From Acidobacteriota bacterium (lineage in GTDB: Bacteria > Acidobacteriota > Thermoanaerobaculia > Multivoradales > Multivoraceae): 64,000 nt of DNA. This document shows, piece after piece, positions 38,100 to 47,780 of this stretch. Within the stretch, counting starts at the first letter, position 1. Each line of letters begins with the position of its first letter. The translations under genes were made by a program, and so were the position numbers. The DNA lies in the NCBI GenBank assembly GCA_026707545.1, contig JAPOWR010000001.1:434001-498000 (forward strand), written 5' to 3'. The notes below the pieces were generated by a model. The model did no database searches. It worked only from the letters and a program-made list of their open reading frames with translations, and had not been told where the DNA came from.

Positions 38100-40082
38100 C
38101 TAGTGGTAGTACGCCATGCAGCCCGGTTCGACTTTGCGAGGCAGGCCGGGCGGGTACTCGTTGGTCCAGAACTCCTTGATCGCCTGGCAGTTGATCAGCG
38201 TCGAAACACCGTCGTTGGCGGCCATCTCGTAGCTTCTCGGCAGGGCCTCCCGGAGTTCCTCGGGGGAGGTGACGTACTCGCCGCGGGCGCCCAGACCTTC
38301 GGCGATCTTGTCGTAGCGGAGGTTCTCCTGGAACAGGTACATGTGCATCGAGCGGGTGGCGCGACGGGCCGATCCGTAGACGCCCCAGGCGTTGTTGTTG
38401 TAGACGAGCATGACCGCGGGGATCCGGTACTTGGCCAACGTCTCGAACTCCATGCCGGAGTAGGCGATGCCGCCATCGCCCGTGATCCCGAACACGGGTG
38501 CGCCACGGTAAGGCTCCTGGGGGCCGACTCCGTTCATCACCGCGGCGCCGGCGCCGACCGTGTAGCCGACGTCGGGTCCGATCGCGCCGTACTGGTAGGC
38601 GCCGTTCAGGATCTGGCCGGGCCGATGGGCGCGCAGCCAGCGGCGGGTGTAGCGGGCGATGCCGTAGCCGCCGGAGACCACGGTCGTCTGCTCCTTGGGC
38701 AGGTCGCCGGAGTAGAGGAAGGACGAGAGCTCCTGCGCGATGACGGCCGGATGGATCGTGTCGGTGGCGGCGCTGTGTTTCAGTCCGAGCTCGACCCACT
38801 CCGAGTTCTGCTTCTCGAACGCGTCGCGGGCGGCGGCGAGCTCGGCCCGCCAGGACGGACGGGACGCGGACGGCAGGGCCTCGGCGAGCGCCTCGAGCCC
38901 GCCGCGGGCACTCGCGACCAGGCCGAGGTCGACGGGCAGGTTGCGGCCGATGTCGGCGGCGTCCGGATCGATGCGGATGATCCTGGCGTCCGGGTCGAAG
39001 GCGACCTCGCCGACGCCCGGCATCGAGTACTGGCCGGCGAAGATGACGAGATCGGCCGAGAGGAGCGCGTCGGGACCGGTGCTCGCCGACAGCGGATGGC
39101 TGTCCGGGAAGTGGCCCCGCATCGGCCCCGACTCGACGACCGCGATGTCGGCGCGTTCTGCGACGGTGCGCAGCACGTCCCAGGCCCGGTCGTAGAAGAC
39201 ACCGGTCGAGGCGACGATCATCGGCCGTTCGGAACGCTGGATCATCTCCACCGCCTTCGCCGTGTCCGCCTTGGACGGGTAGGGGTGGGACTCGGTGCGG
39301 TAGGAACTCTTGTCGTGGTAGTAGAGCAGGTCGTCGGGGGCGTCGAACTGGGCTCGGGCGACCTCGCCGGTGAAGTCCAGGTGGACGGGCCGGGGCACGC
39401 CGGTCCGCAGGTGCCGGAAGGCGTAGGCGGCGTACTCGTAGACCCGGTTCGGGGTGATCAGCCGCTTGCCGTACTTCTTCATGCCGACCGTCGTCGGCTG
39501 CTGGTAGCCGCGCTGGATGCCGCGCTCCGTGTCGTCGCCGCCGACCGTCATGTTGCTGGCGAGAACGAGGAGCGGGGTTCGGGCGGCGTTGGCGGCGCCG
39601 ATGTTCATGATCATGTTCGTGAAGCCCGGTCCCTCGGTGCCCGAGCAGGCCGCGGCCTCGCCGGTGACGCGGACGAAGCCGTCGGCGGCGGCGCACATGC
39701 TCCCCTCGGTGCGCCCGCCGTAGGTGGGGATGCCCTCGGCGGCGATCGCGTTGATCACCTGGTAGTTGCCGGGGGCGCAGAAGAGCGCCTTGAGGCCCTC
39801 GTTGGCGCACGCGCGGGCGAAGACCTGGGCGCCGTTCATCGGGAACTCGGCCGGGTCGGGCGCCTCGTTGCGGGTGCGCGGGATCTCGTCGGGGATGTTG
39901 ATCGGTCGGGCATCGCGGTCGGCCGCGGCCGCCCGGGCCTGGTTCGCGAACAGGGCGGCGGCGCCGACGCCGGCGGCACTGGAGGCGACGAAGCGGCGCC
40001 GGGAGACTGACTTGCTCTTGGGCGCCCCGTCTTCGCGTGTCTCTCTGGCCTGAGGCTCGGGCGTTGGGTGCGATTCGCTCAT
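38100..40082 (-). CDS. Tat-exported thiamine-diphosphate-dependent enzyme
   Basis: 660 residues. The N-terminus has S-R-R-R-F-V (residues 27-32), a twin-arginine motif, followed by an Ala-rich hydrophobic stretch and a cleavage-like A-R-A-A near 50. The rest has the acetolactate-synthase/pyruvate-oxidase layout. The PYR domain has the catalytic Glu at E126 in G-R-T-E-G; the usual R-H-E has Thr in place of His. A middle domain follows, and then a PP domain with G-D-G-G (535-538) and N-N-N (562-564) for ThDP and metal binding. ThDP enzymes are normally cytosolic, so export of a folded, cofactor-loaded enzyme through Tat is unusual. Its start overlaps the stop of a cytochrome c gene by 4 bp, suggesting that electrons from a 2-oxoacid go to that cytochrome. 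The substrate is unknown. Confidence 0.88.
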   Translation of the reverse strand: MSESHPTPEPQARETREDGAPKSKSVSRRRFVASSAAGVGAAALFANQARAAAADRDARPINIPDEIPRTRNEAPDPAEFPMNGAQVFARACANEGLKALFCAPGNYQVINAIAAEGIPTYGGRTEGSMCAAADGFVRVTGEAAACSGTEGPGFTNMIMNIGAANAARTPLLVLASNMTVGGDDTERGIQRGYQQPTTVGMKKYGKRLITPNRVYEYAAYAFRHLRTGVPRPVHLDFTGEVARAQFDAPDDLLYYHDKSSYRTESHPYPSKADTAKAVEMIQRSERPMIVASTGVFYDRAWDVLRTVAERADIAVVESGPMRGHFPDSHPLSASTGPDALLSADLVIFAGQYSMPGVGEVAFDPDARIIRIDPDAADIGRNLPVDLGLVASARGGLEALAEALPSASRPSWRAELAAARDAFEKQNSEWVELGLKHSAATDTIHPAVIAQELSSFLYSGDLPKEQTTVVSGGYGIARYTRRWLRAHRPGQILNGAYQYGAIGPDVGYTVGAGAAVMNGVGPQEPYRGAPVFGITGDGGIAYSGMEFETLAKYRIPAVMLVYNNNAWGVYGSARRATRSMHMYLFQENLRYDKIAEGLGARGEYVTSPEELREALPRSYEMAANDGVSTLINCQAIKEFWTNEYPPGLPRKVEPGCMAYYH

Positions 40083-40549
40083 CGTCGGTTCTCCTGAGTG
40101 TGCGGTGCGCCTTCGGCGGACGTCTTCGGTCGCAGCGCCTTCGGACCGATGCTCCGCAGGTAGTGGACGAGGTCCCAGATCTCCCCGTCGTCGAGTTCGG
40201 CCTCGAACGGCGGCATGTCGAGGCCGGCGCCGAACTTGGTGGAACGGAAGAGGTCGCCATCGGTTGTGCCGAACCGCCAGCGCTCTGGGTCGGTGAGGTC
40301 GGTGGCTTCGAAGTCGATGTTCTCGAGCGCGCGACCGTCGAAGCCGTGGCAGATCTGGCAGTGCCGCAGGTAATGGGTGCGGCCCCTCTTCTGGGCGGCG
40401 TCGGTGTACGGTGTCGGGTTGACGACGACGACCGCTTGGCCGCCTGCCTGGCTGGCGTCTCCGGGAGCCTCGGACTGGCCGGCCGCCGCGGCGGCCATGC
40501 CGAGCGAGAGGAACGTCGCGAAGCGGAGCGCTCTTGTGGCAACTGTCAT
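40079..40549 (-). CDS. Periplasmic mono-haem cytochrome c
   Basis: 156 residues. The signal peptide is 1-24 ([13 protein letters not shown]). The haem site is C64-Q-I-C67-H68, with M112 in D-M-P-P-F as the likely sixth ligand, and [11 protein letters not shown] forms the closing helix of a class I cytochrome c. The gene is followed without a gap by the Tat-exported ThDP enzyme (4-bp overlap), so the protein is probably its electron acceptor. A TACACT box lies 15 nt before the start (40565-40570), with no clear Shine-Dalgarno sequence. Confidence 0.88.
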   Translation of the reverse strand: MTVATRALRFATFLSLGMAAAAAGQSEAPGDASQAGGQAVVVVNPTPYTDAAQKRGRTHYLRHCQICHGFDGRALENIDFEATDLTDPERWRFGTTDGDLFRSTKFGAGLDMPPFEAELDDGEIWDLVHYLRSIGPKALRPKTSAEGAPHTQENRR

Positions 40550-40585
40550 CGGGATGGCCCAGACAGTGTAACCGCGCCGATTCGG

Positions 40586-42976
40586 CTAGCGCTGGTCCAC
40601 CGGAGCGGGAACCAGGTCGATCCGGGCCTCCGCTGCTTCGAGGATCGCGCCTCGGGAGTAGAGAAGCGGAAACGCCTCGTCGTTGGCCCAGGGCTCGAAC
40701 AGGTCCTTGTAGTGCGGACTCCGGGGATCGCCGGACTGGCCGGGATTGTTCATCGCCACCGAGGCGTCCCAGTTGCCGACGTCGATCACCATCCGGAAGG
40801 AGGCGCCGGATCTCTGGTGGAAACTCGAGTTGTAGCTGGTGTTGCCGACCGTGTTTCCCGAACCGCCTCGGGGCGCCGAATCGATTTCGGCCGCGGCGCG
40901 CAACTCGTCCGGAAACCGGTCGGACCAGAGGTGGCGGAGCCCGATCCGGTGCAGATCGCCCCAGCGCCAGTCGGCGGGATCGGGGCCGAGGCGTTGCGTC
41001 ACGTCTGCCAGCGCGCTCTTCAGGCTGGTGCGCAGCACCTCGTCGCGCGCGTGCGCCGGCGATTCGCCGAGGCGCGGATCCGCCTGTTCGATGACCTGGA
41101 GCAGGTGCTCATCGGCGAGGGCGCCGATTCCCAGTGTCCTGGCGATCCTCCGCCCGACTTCCATCTCCAGGTGATCCCGCCACCAGACCTCGAAGAGGGC
41201 GGCGGCGGCGCTGTCCTTCCCGAGTTCTCCGTTCCAGGGCTTGAGCAGTTCGAGGGCCGGCTCGATCTCCGGTGTGGGTTCGAGGTCCTGGAGCACCGCG
41301 ACCAGGCGGCGAGCCGGAATCGACACGTAGTCGGCCTGCAGACGCACGGAGTCGGCGACCGTCATCGCGTCGTCTTCGGCGAGCACTTCGCCAATCCGCT
41401 GGCGGCGGTAGGGAGGCGCCCACTGCCAGCCCAGCGGGACGTCGTAGCCGGGTGGCAGGTTCATCTCGTTGGCGGTTGCGACCCAGCCGCGCTCCGGGTT
41501 GAACTCGACCGGCAGCTCATCCATGTCGCGGAAACCCTGCCACTCGTAGCGGCCGTCGCCGGGAACCGGCAGCAGGCCGTCCCAGTTCGGCCGGATCGGC
41601 GCGAGACCTCCGGGTTTCCAGCCGATGTTGCCGTGGATGTCGGCGTAGACCTGGTTCTCGGAGGGGGCGCCCCAGCGGTTCATCGCGGCCAGGAACTGGT
41701 CCCAGTTGCGCGCCCGGATGTACTCGATCGAGCCGAGATAGGGCGCCATGCCGGGTTCGAGCCAGGCGGCTCTCAGCCCGATCGCGATGTTGCTGTCGGG
41801 ATCCTGGTGGAGAACGGGACCGTGGCGCGTGAAGCGGAGTTCGACTGTTCGGGGCTGGTCGCCGAGGACCGGAATCGATTCCTCGATCACGTCCATCGGC
41901 AGCCAGTTTCCGCGGTACTCGTAGAAGTCCGGTTCGCCCGGCTTCGTCCGGTAGATGTAGATGTCCTCCTGGTCGATGCTGAAGATCGTCAGGCCAAAGG
42001 CGATCGTGCCGTTGTGGCCGATCGAGATGCCGGGCAGGGCGGGCTCGCCGGCGCCGATCACGTCCAGGTCGGGCGAACTGAGGTGGACGATGTAACGGAG
42101 CGAAGGTACTGCCTGGGTGCGGTGCGGATCGTTGGCGAGCAGGGGCCGGCCGGTGGCCGTGCGATGCGGCGAGATCGCCCAGTTGTTGCTGCCCTGCGTG
42201 GCCGGATCGGGGGTGGTCGCTGCCTCCTCTTCATCGGAGTCCGAGGCTGTCGAGCGGAACGGAAGGGTCTGCGTGCCGATGCTGTGGGTCCGTCTCGCTG
42301 GCCACGAGGGGTTCGGCCCGCCTCGAAACGGGCTGAGATCGAGGCCGTCCGGCACCACCAGACGATGAGCCGGCTCGTAGCGGTCGCGAAGCGCTACGGA
42401 CTCGGGTCCATGCCTTGCGACCAGCGGCACGCGGTCCAGTTCACTACGTGCGTTCCGGATCAGACCGTGGCTGCGGATCCTGGGCACGGCCTCCGGTGTC
42501 CAGTGCGAGGGCTGGTAGCCCATCACGCCGAACTCCGGCGGCATCAACTCCGGCCTCTCGAGGACCAGGTCGACGTAGGCGTTCACACCACGCGTCCAGG
42601 CGGTGACGATGCGCTTCGTGTCCGAGGCGTAGGCGAGCCACTCCGCGTGCATGTCGCCCCGGTAGAGAAAGAGCCGGGCTGCCCGATCCTGCTCGACGTA
42701 GTCGGACCCGAACACTTCGGAAAGGGTGCCCTCGCCGCGCCGCCGCCAGAGGTCGATCTGCCACAGGCGGTCGCGGGCCGCGTTCCAGCCCTGGGCCAGA
42801 AACAGATCGTCCTGGCCGGCGGCGAAGATGTGGGCCACGCCCCAGCGGTCGACCAGGATCTCGACCGGCGCATCGAGACCGGCAACCTCGAAGCGGGCCG
42901 TCTCGATCTCCTGGGCGGCCGTCGCGGCGGCGACGAGCAGGGCGATCGCCGGGGCCGTCTGGCGGAGCTTGTTCAT
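40586..42976 (-). CDS. Penicillin-acylase-type Ntn hydrolase
   Basis: 796 residues from ATG 42976; the longer frame to 43066 is not supported. The signal peptide is 1-21. The family matures by autocleavage into alpha and beta chains. The nucleophile here is S263 in Q-G-S-N-N-W, so the alpha chain with its spacer is about 240 residues and the beta chain about 534. Other motifs are [10 protein letters not shown] near 42 and H-G-P-V in the beta chain. Members hydrolyse amides such as beta-lactam side chains or N-acyl-homoserine lactones in the periplasm. The substrate here cannot be told. It is divergent from a TonB receptor gene, with 76 bp between starts. TATCGT ends 12 nt before its start codon. 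Confidence 0.9.
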   Translation of the reverse strand: MNKLRQTAPAIALLVAAATAAQEIETARFEVAGLDAPVEILVDRWGVAHIFAAGQDDLFLAQGWNAARDRLWQIDLWRRRGEGTLSEVFGSDYVEQDRAARLFLYRGDMHAEWLAYASDTKRIVTAWTRGVNAYVDLVLERPELMPPEFGVMGYQPSHWTPEAVPRIRSHGLIRNARSELDRVPLVARHGPESVALRDRYEPAHRLVVPDGLDLSPFRGGPNPSWPARRTHSIGTQTLPFRSTASDSDEEEAATTPDPATQGSNNWAISPHRTATGRPLLANDPHRTQAVPSLRYIVHLSSPDLDVIGAGEPALPGISIGHNGTIAFGLTIFSIDQEDIYIYRTKPGEPDFYEYRGNWLPMDVIEESIPVLGDQPRTVELRFTRHGPVLHQDPDSNIAIGLRAAWLEPGMAPYLGSIEYIRARNWDQFLAAMNRWGAPSENQVYADIHGNIGWKPGGLAPIRPNWDGLLPVPGDGRYEWQGFRDMDELPVEFNPERGWVATANEMNLPPGYDVPLGWQWAPPYRRQRIGEVLAEDDAMTVADSVRLQADYVSIPARRLVAVLQDLEPTPEIEPALELLKPWNGELGKDSAAAALFEVWWRDHLEMEVGRRIARTLGIGALADEHLLQVIEQADPRLGESPAHARDEVLRTSLKSALADVTQRLGPDPADWRWGDLHRIGLRHLWSDRFPDELRAAAEIDSAPRGGSGNTVGNTSYNSSFHQRSGASFRMVIDVGNWDASVAMNNPGQSGDPRSPHYKDLFEPWANDEAFPLLYSRGAILEAAEARIDLVPAPVDQR

Positions 42977-43052
42977 GCGCGAGAGGGCACGATACCAACG
43001 GGTCGCTCGGCTAAGCTCTCGGCCCGTGTCTGTACAGGTCTGTTTGGTTCCC

Positions 43053-44987
43053 ATGTGCCGCGTCACGGCTCTCGCCGCGCTGCTGCTGGCGGCGCCGGCT
43101 CTCTTCGCACAGGACAGTGAGCAGGAGGCGGAGTTGGCGGCGAACGAGCAGGAAGCAGCTCCCGAAGCTGTCTTCTACGAGACGGCCACCGTGCGCGCCA
43201 GGGCCGTCGACGCGGCAACCGCTTCGGTACAGGTCGTCGAGGGCTCGGATCTCCGGCGCCTGGCGGTCCGCGACGCGGCGGAGGCCCTGCGCCTGGTGCC
43301 CGGCGCCTGGGTGCTCGGCAACGACTCGAGCGCCGCACTGGCCGGCGTCTCCCTGCGGGGCGGCGATGCGAACTTCTCTCTCGTCCTGATCGACGGCGTG
43401 CCGATGGCCGACAGCACGGACCAGTACGGCGGCGCCTTCCCGCTCGGCAGCGTGGGAGCGGCCGAGATCGAGCGTCTGGAAGTGGTGCGCGGGCCGCTGT
43501 CGTCGTTCTACGGATCGAGTTCCCTGGCCGGGGCGGTGCAACTGATCACCGCGGCGCCGCGCGACGCGGCGCCGTTCCTCGGCTGGAGCGCCGACCTGGG
43601 CGACCACGATCACCGCGGCAGCCGGCTTTCCTGGGGCCGGGCCGGCGAGTCGTCGCACGGATCGATCAGCGCCGGGTTCCGTGAGGAGCAGGGCCGGGTC
43701 GGCGACGATGCGCTCGAACAGCAGACGGTGAGCGGACGCTGGGGCCGGAACCTGGGTGTTGCCTCGGCACTCAGCCTGTCCGCGCGCTACGCCGACTGGC
43801 AGACCGACGACTACTCGGACGGCTCGGGCGGTCCGGTCTTCGGCAGCGGCGAGCTAAGGACGTCGGACCACGGCGACCTCGGTCTGGCCGCTACGGCGGA
43901 GATCGGCGCGGGCAGCGCTTGGAGTCACACCCTGCGCTCCACGTTCTACGAACACACACTCGACCGGGCCAGTCCGCCGATCGTGCCGCTCGTGCCCCCG
44001 ATCACGGAGGCCACGGAGTTCAGCGACCTGCGGGTCGCGTGGAGCGCCGCGTTCTCGCCGGCCTCCGGCGCGCCATACGACGTGAGCCTGGGCGTCGAGG
44101 GATTGAGCGAGGAGGGCCGGAACCGGAGTCTCCTGTTGTTGCCTCCCTACTTCGGTGGCCCTCTGGCGGGCGACTACCTGATCGAGCGGGAACGCGTGGG
44201 CGCGTTCGCCGAGTGGCGCTGGACCAGCGGCGGGCTGGTGGCCGAGATCGGCGCCCGGGCCGACTTCTTCGAGGGCGAGGGGGAGGAGCTGAGCCCACGG
44301 GTCGGCGTGCGCTACGCGCCGGCAGGCGGTTCGTGGTCCGTTCGGGCCTCGGCGGGCGAGGCGTTCAAGCTGCCGAGCCTGTACGGATTGGCCACGCCGC
44401 GGGCGATCGGCGGCAATCCGGACCTCCAGCCGGAGACGAGCGTCGGCCTCGATCTGGGGTTCGAGGCCCAGTCGGCGACGGGTGCTGCCCGTGGTGGCGT
44501 CACCGTGTTCTCGAACCGCTTCGAGAACCTGGTCGACTTCGACTTCGACACGTTCCAGATCGTCAACCGGAGCAAGGTGGACGCCGAGGGCGTGGAGGCG
44601 TTTCTGGTCTGGAGCCCCTCCGCGCGGGTCGGCCTCGACGTGCGCGTGACGTCCCAGGACACCGAGGACCTGGCCACCGGTCGAAGCCTGCGGCGCCGGC
44701 CGGATCTCTTCGGCGGCGTCGCGCTGCGGGTCGACCTGAGCGCCGCGGTCCGGCTGGGCCTCGAAGCGCGGCACACCGGCTCCTACCTGGACGAACAGAT
44801 TCCGGCCCCGTTCCGGACTTCCGTCGCCGGCCGCGACGTCGTCGGCTTCTCGCTGGCCTGGCAGGCGGCGGATCGGTGGCGGCTCACGCTGCGCGCGGAC
44901 AATGCCCTGGACGAGGACTACGAGACGCAGGTCGGATTCCCCGGCCCCGAACGGTCGGTGAGGATCGGGATTCGTTATGGGCCGTAG
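43053..44987 (+). CDS. TonB-dependent outer-membrane receptor (BtuB/FepA-like)
   Basis: 644 residues from ATG 43053. The signal peptide is L-A-A-L-L-L-A-A-P-A-L-F-A-Q. The plug domain has A-E-A-L-R-L-V-P-G near 82-90, S-L-R-G-G-D-A-N near 106, I-D-G-V-P near 120, and V-R-G-P-L-S-S-F-Y-G. A beta-barrel follows with S-P-R-V-G-V-R-Y, L-Q-P-E-T-S and D-N-A-L-D-E-D-Y-E-T, ending R-I-G-I-R-Y. The receptor is of the small, classical type, unlike the large Oar-like one at 20.6 kb. Ligands of this class are siderophores, cobalamin or small organic molecules. It is 24 bp upstream of the DUF1080 gene and may share its transcript. Confidence 0.9.
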   Translation: MCRVTALAALLLAAPALFAQDSEQEAELAANEQEAAPEAVFYETATVRARAVDAATASVQVVEGSDLRRLAVRDAAEALRLVPGAWVLGNDSSAALAGVSLRGGDANFSLVLIDGVPMADSTDQYGGAFPLGSVGAAEIERLEVVRGPLSSFYGSSSLAGAVQLITAAPRDAAPFLGWSADLGDHDHRGSRLSWGRAGESSHGSISAGFREEQGRVGDDALEQQTVSGRWGRNLGVASALSLSARYADWQTDDYSDGSGGPVFGSGELRTSDHGDLGLAATAEIGAGSAWSHTLRSTFYEHTLDRASPPIVPLVPPITEATEFSDLRVAWSAAFSPASGAPYDVSLGVEGLSEEGRNRSLLLLPPYFGGPLAGDYLIERERVGAFAEWRWTSGGLVAEIGARADFFEGEGEELSPRVGVRYAPAGGSWSVRASAGEAFKLPSLYGLATPRAIGGNPDLQPETSVGLDLGFEAQSATGAARGGVTVFSNRFENLVDFDFDTFQIVNRSKVDAEGVEAFLVWSPSARVGLDVRVTSQDTEDLATGRSLRRRPDLFGGVALRVDLSAAVRLGLEARHTGSYLDEQIPAPFRTSVAGRDVVGFSLAWQAADRWRLTLRADNALDEDYETQVGFPGPERSVRIGIRYGP

Positions 44988-45011
44988 CGCCACACTCGGG
45001 AGGATGAACGG

Positions 45012-45791
45012 ATGAAGAAGATGTTGACAGTTGTCGTTGCCATGGTGCTGGCGATCGGAGCGGTCGCCTGCGTCGAAGTTCGGGTGGGCGCGGCGGACGG
45101 TGCCGAGACCGAAGAGGCCGCGATCGGCGCGGCCCCGGCCCGAGCCGAGCTCAGCGCCGAAGAGGCGGAGGCGGGATTCCAGTCGCTCTTCGACGGCGAG
45201 TCGCTGGAGCACTGGCGCGGCTTCAGGCTGGACCAGGTGCCGGCCGGCTGGGCGGTGGCGGACGGCGTGATTCACTTCGTGCCACCCACCGGCGACGACG
45301 CGGGGCCGCGGGCCGATCTGATGACCCGGGAGCAGTACAGGAACTTCGAGTTCCGCTTCGACTGGGCGGTGACGCCGGGCGGAAATAGCGGCGTGATGTT
45401 CCACGTTTCAGAAGACGCCGGCGCGTCCTACTCAACGGGCCCCGAGTTCCAGATCCTGGACGACGGCGGGCACCGGGACGGTCAGCGCATGGAAACCTCG
45501 GCAGCCTCCAACTACGCCCTCCACGCCCGGCAGGGCGGCGAACTCGTGCCGGTCGGCGAGTTCAACACGAGCGCGCTGCGCGTCGAGGGCGCCGCGGTCA
45601 CCCATTGGCTGAACGGCGAGAAGGTCGTGGAGTACACGCTCTGGGACGACGAGTGGAAGGAGCTCGTCGCGGCCAGCAAGTTCGCCTCGATGCCCGGCTA
45701 CGGGATGATGGAAACCGGCCACATCGCGCTCCAGGACCACGGCAACGAGATCTGGTTCCGCAACCTCCGGATTCTTGTGCTTCCCGACTGA
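45012..45791 (+). CDS. DUF1080 (3-keto-disaccharide hydrolase-like) lipoprotein
   Basis: 259 residues. The N-terminus has a lipobox (I-G-A-V-A-C) near residue 20. Residues about 55-258 match the DUF1080 domain, a concanavalin-like jelly roll: S-L-F-D-G-E-S-L-E-H-W, W-A-V-A-D-G-V-I, F-E-F-R-F-D-W, G-G-N-S-G-V-M-F-H and G-P-E-F-Q-I-L-D-D. Some members cleave 3-keto-glycosides, and many are untested. The stop overlaps the start of the Rieske-ThDP fusion by one base (TGATG), so the two are likely co-translated, which links sugar-derived substrates and the fusion enzyme. That link is inference. Confidence 0.85.
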   Translation: MKKMLTVVVAMVLAIGAVACVEVRVGAADGAETEEAAIGAAPARAELSAEEAEAGFQSLFDGESLEHWRGFRLDQVPAGWAVADGVIHFVPPTGDDAGPRADLMTREQYRNFEFRFDWAVTPGGNSGVMFHVSEDAGASYSTGPEFQILDDGGHRDGQRMETSAASNYALHARQGGELVPVGEFNTSALRVEGAAVTHWLNGEKVVEYTLWDDEWKELVAASKFASMPGYGMMETGHIALQDHGNEIWFRNLRILVLPD

Positions 45792-47767
45792 TGGACGACC
45801 CCCGCGCCGCGTCGGACCTTCGGTGGTTCAAGGTTGCGGAACGGGATGAGCTGCCCGAGAACCGCGTCAAGACGGTGGTCGCGGGTAGCCGCTCGGTCTG
45901 CCTGACCCACTACGACGGGCAGTACGGCGCTCTGGACAACCGCTGCCCGCACCAGGGCGGTCCGCTCGGCGAGGGGTCGATCGAGAACGGCTGGCTCCGC
46001 TGCCCGTGGCACGGCTGGGACTACTGCCCGCTCACGGGCAAGTCGCCGGAGGGCTACGACGAGCGGGTGACGAGCTACGCGGTCGACGTGCGGACCGACG
46101 GCATCTACGTGGGTGTCGAACCCGAGGTCGAACGGGAGCGGACGGTCAGCGACGCGATGGTGGAGACCTTCGTCAACTGGGGCGTGACCCACGTCTTCGG
46201 CATGGTCGGCCACTCGAACCTCGGTCTGGCGGACGCGATCCGCGCGCAGTGCGAGACGGGCTCGCTCCAGTACGTGGGCGTTCGCCACGAGGGCGCCGCG
46301 GCGTTCGCGGCTTCGGCCTACGGCAAGCTGACCGGGAGGCCGGCGGCCTGTCTGACGATCGCCGGCCCGGGTGCGACGAATCTGCTCACCGGGATGTGGG
46401 ATGCGCGCATGGACCGGGCGCCGATCCTGGCGCTCACCGGACAGGTCGACACCCAGGTACTCGGGCCGGGTGCCTTTCAGGAGGTGGATCTCTCCGCCGC
46501 CTTTGCCGGTGTCGCCGCGATGAGTCACGCCGTCTACCGGGACAGCCGGCACGTGGAGCTCGCGAACCTGGCGTGCAAGAACGCGATCCTCAAGCGGGAC
46601 GTGGCCCACCTCATCTTCCCGGACGAGGTCCAGACCCTGCCCTCGAGCACCGAGGCCGGTTCGCCCGAGGGCCGGGTCACGCCTTCGGGCATCACGCCGC
46701 CGCCCGAGTCGGTCGAGCGCGCCCTGGCGCTGATCCGGGGCGCCCGGCGGCCGGTGATCATCGTCGGTCACGGCGCCCGGTTCGAGATGGAGGACGTCAC
46801 GGCCCTGGCCGAACGCCTGAACGCGCCGGTGGTGACGACATTCAAGGCGAAGGGGCTGATTCCGGACGATCATCCGCTCGGGTGCGGCGTCCTCGGCCGG
46901 AGCGGTACGCCGGTCGCGAGCTGGTTCATGAACGAGAGCGATCTGCTCATCGTGTTCGGCGCGTCGTTCTCGAATCACACCGGGATCACGACTTTCAAGC
47001 CGGTCATCCAGGTCGACTTCGAGGCGATGGCGCTCGGCAAGTTCCACGCCGTCGACGTGCCCGTGTGGGGCGAGATCGGGATGACGGCGCGGTTGTTCGC
47101 CGAGGCGCTGGACCAGGGTGGCGCCGACACGGTGGATCAGCGCCCCGAGGTCGCCGAGCGGTGGCGGATCTGGCGACTGGAGAAGGAGCGCCGGCTCGCG
47201 GACGTGGGCGATGCGGGAGTAAGTTCCGCCGCCGTGTTCGCGGCGCTCAACCGGCGGCTGCCGGAAGACGCGATCATCGCGGTCGACGTCGGCAATAACA
47301 CGTACTCCTTCGGCCGCTACTTCGAGTGCCGCCGCCAGGCGGTGCTCATGTCGGGCTATCTCGGGTCGATCGGGTTCGGCTATCCGGCGGCCATGGGCGC
47401 CTGGGCGGCGACGCAGACGACCGACGAGCGGTTTGCCGGCCGTCCCGTGGTGGCGATCACCGGCGACGGTGGCTTCGGCCAGTACCTGGGGGAAGTGATG
47501 ACCGCCGTCCACCACCGGATGAACATCACCCACGTGCTGCTCAACAACAGCGAACTCGGCAAGATCTCGAAGGAGCAGCGGGCGATCGAACTGCCGGTGT
47601 GGATGACCGACCTGACGAATCCGAACTTCGCCGACTTCGTGACGAGTTGCGGCGGGCTCGGTGTCCGCGTCGAGGACGCGACGGAACTGGACAGCGCGCT
47701 CGAGCGGGCGCTGGAGCACGAGGGCCCGGCAACGGTCGAGATCGTTGCCGACCCCCTGCTGGTTTGA
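45791..47767 (+). CDS. Rieske [2Fe-2S] domain fused to a thiamine-diphosphate enzyme
   Basis: 658 residues from ATG 45791. Residues about 10-110 are a Rieske ferredoxin-type domain with C52-P-H54 and C71-P-W-H74. Residues 115-658 are a complete ThDP enzyme of the acetolactate synthase/pyruvate oxidase superfamily. Its PYR domain has E167 in V-R-H-E-G, and A-G-P-G-A-T-N-L follows. A central domain comes next, and the PP domain has G-D-G-G (558-561) and L-N-N (585-586). Only 5-10 residues link the two parts, and there is no frameshift between them. No signal peptide is present, so it is cytosolic. A Rieske centre could take one electron at a time from the ThDP-bound enamine, giving an oxidative rather than carboligating reaction. 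The reaction has to be tested. Confidence 0.9.
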   Translation: MDDPRAASDLRWFKVAERDELPENRVKTVVAGSRSVCLTHYDGQYGALDNRCPHQGGPLGEGSIENGWLRCPWHGWDYCPLTGKSPEGYDERVTSYAVDVRTDGIYVGVEPEVERERTVSDAMVETFVNWGVTHVFGMVGHSNLGLADAIRAQCETGSLQYVGVRHEGAAAFAASAYGKLTGRPAACLTIAGPGATNLLTGMWDARMDRAPILALTGQVDTQVLGPGAFQEVDLSAAFAGVAAMSHAVYRDSRHVELANLACKNAILKRDVAHLIFPDEVQTLPSSTEAGSPEGRVTPSGITPPPESVERALALIRGARRPVIIVGHGARFEMEDVTALAERLNAPVVTTFKAKGLIPDDHPLGCGVLGRSGTPVASWFMNESDLLIVFGASFSNHTGITTFKPVIQVDFEAMALGKFHAVDVPVWGEIGMTARLFAEALDQGGADTVDQRPEVAERWRIWRLEKERRLADVGDAGVSSAAVFAALNRRLPEDAIIAVDVGNNTYSFGRYFECRRQAVLMSGYLGSIGFGYPAAMGAWAATQTTDERFAGRPVVAITGDGGFGQYLGEVMTAVHHRMNITHVLLNNSELGKISKEQRAIELPVWMTDLTNPNFADFVTSCGGLGVRVEDATELDSALERALEHEGPATVEIVADPLLV

Positions 47768-47780
47768 GACGGAGACTGCA

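Noticed and set aside
38100-40082. Assignment as ilvB acetolactate synthase
   Set aside because: Tat signal, cytochrome c partner, lack of ilvN or ilvC neighbours and an altered PYR motif argue against branched-chain amino-acid synthesis.
40037-43120. Plus-strand frame of 1027 codons opposite the acylase, cytochrome and ThDP genes
   Set aside because: Crosses three real minus-strand genes, shows no domain or signal peptide, and has a composition typical of antisense shadows.
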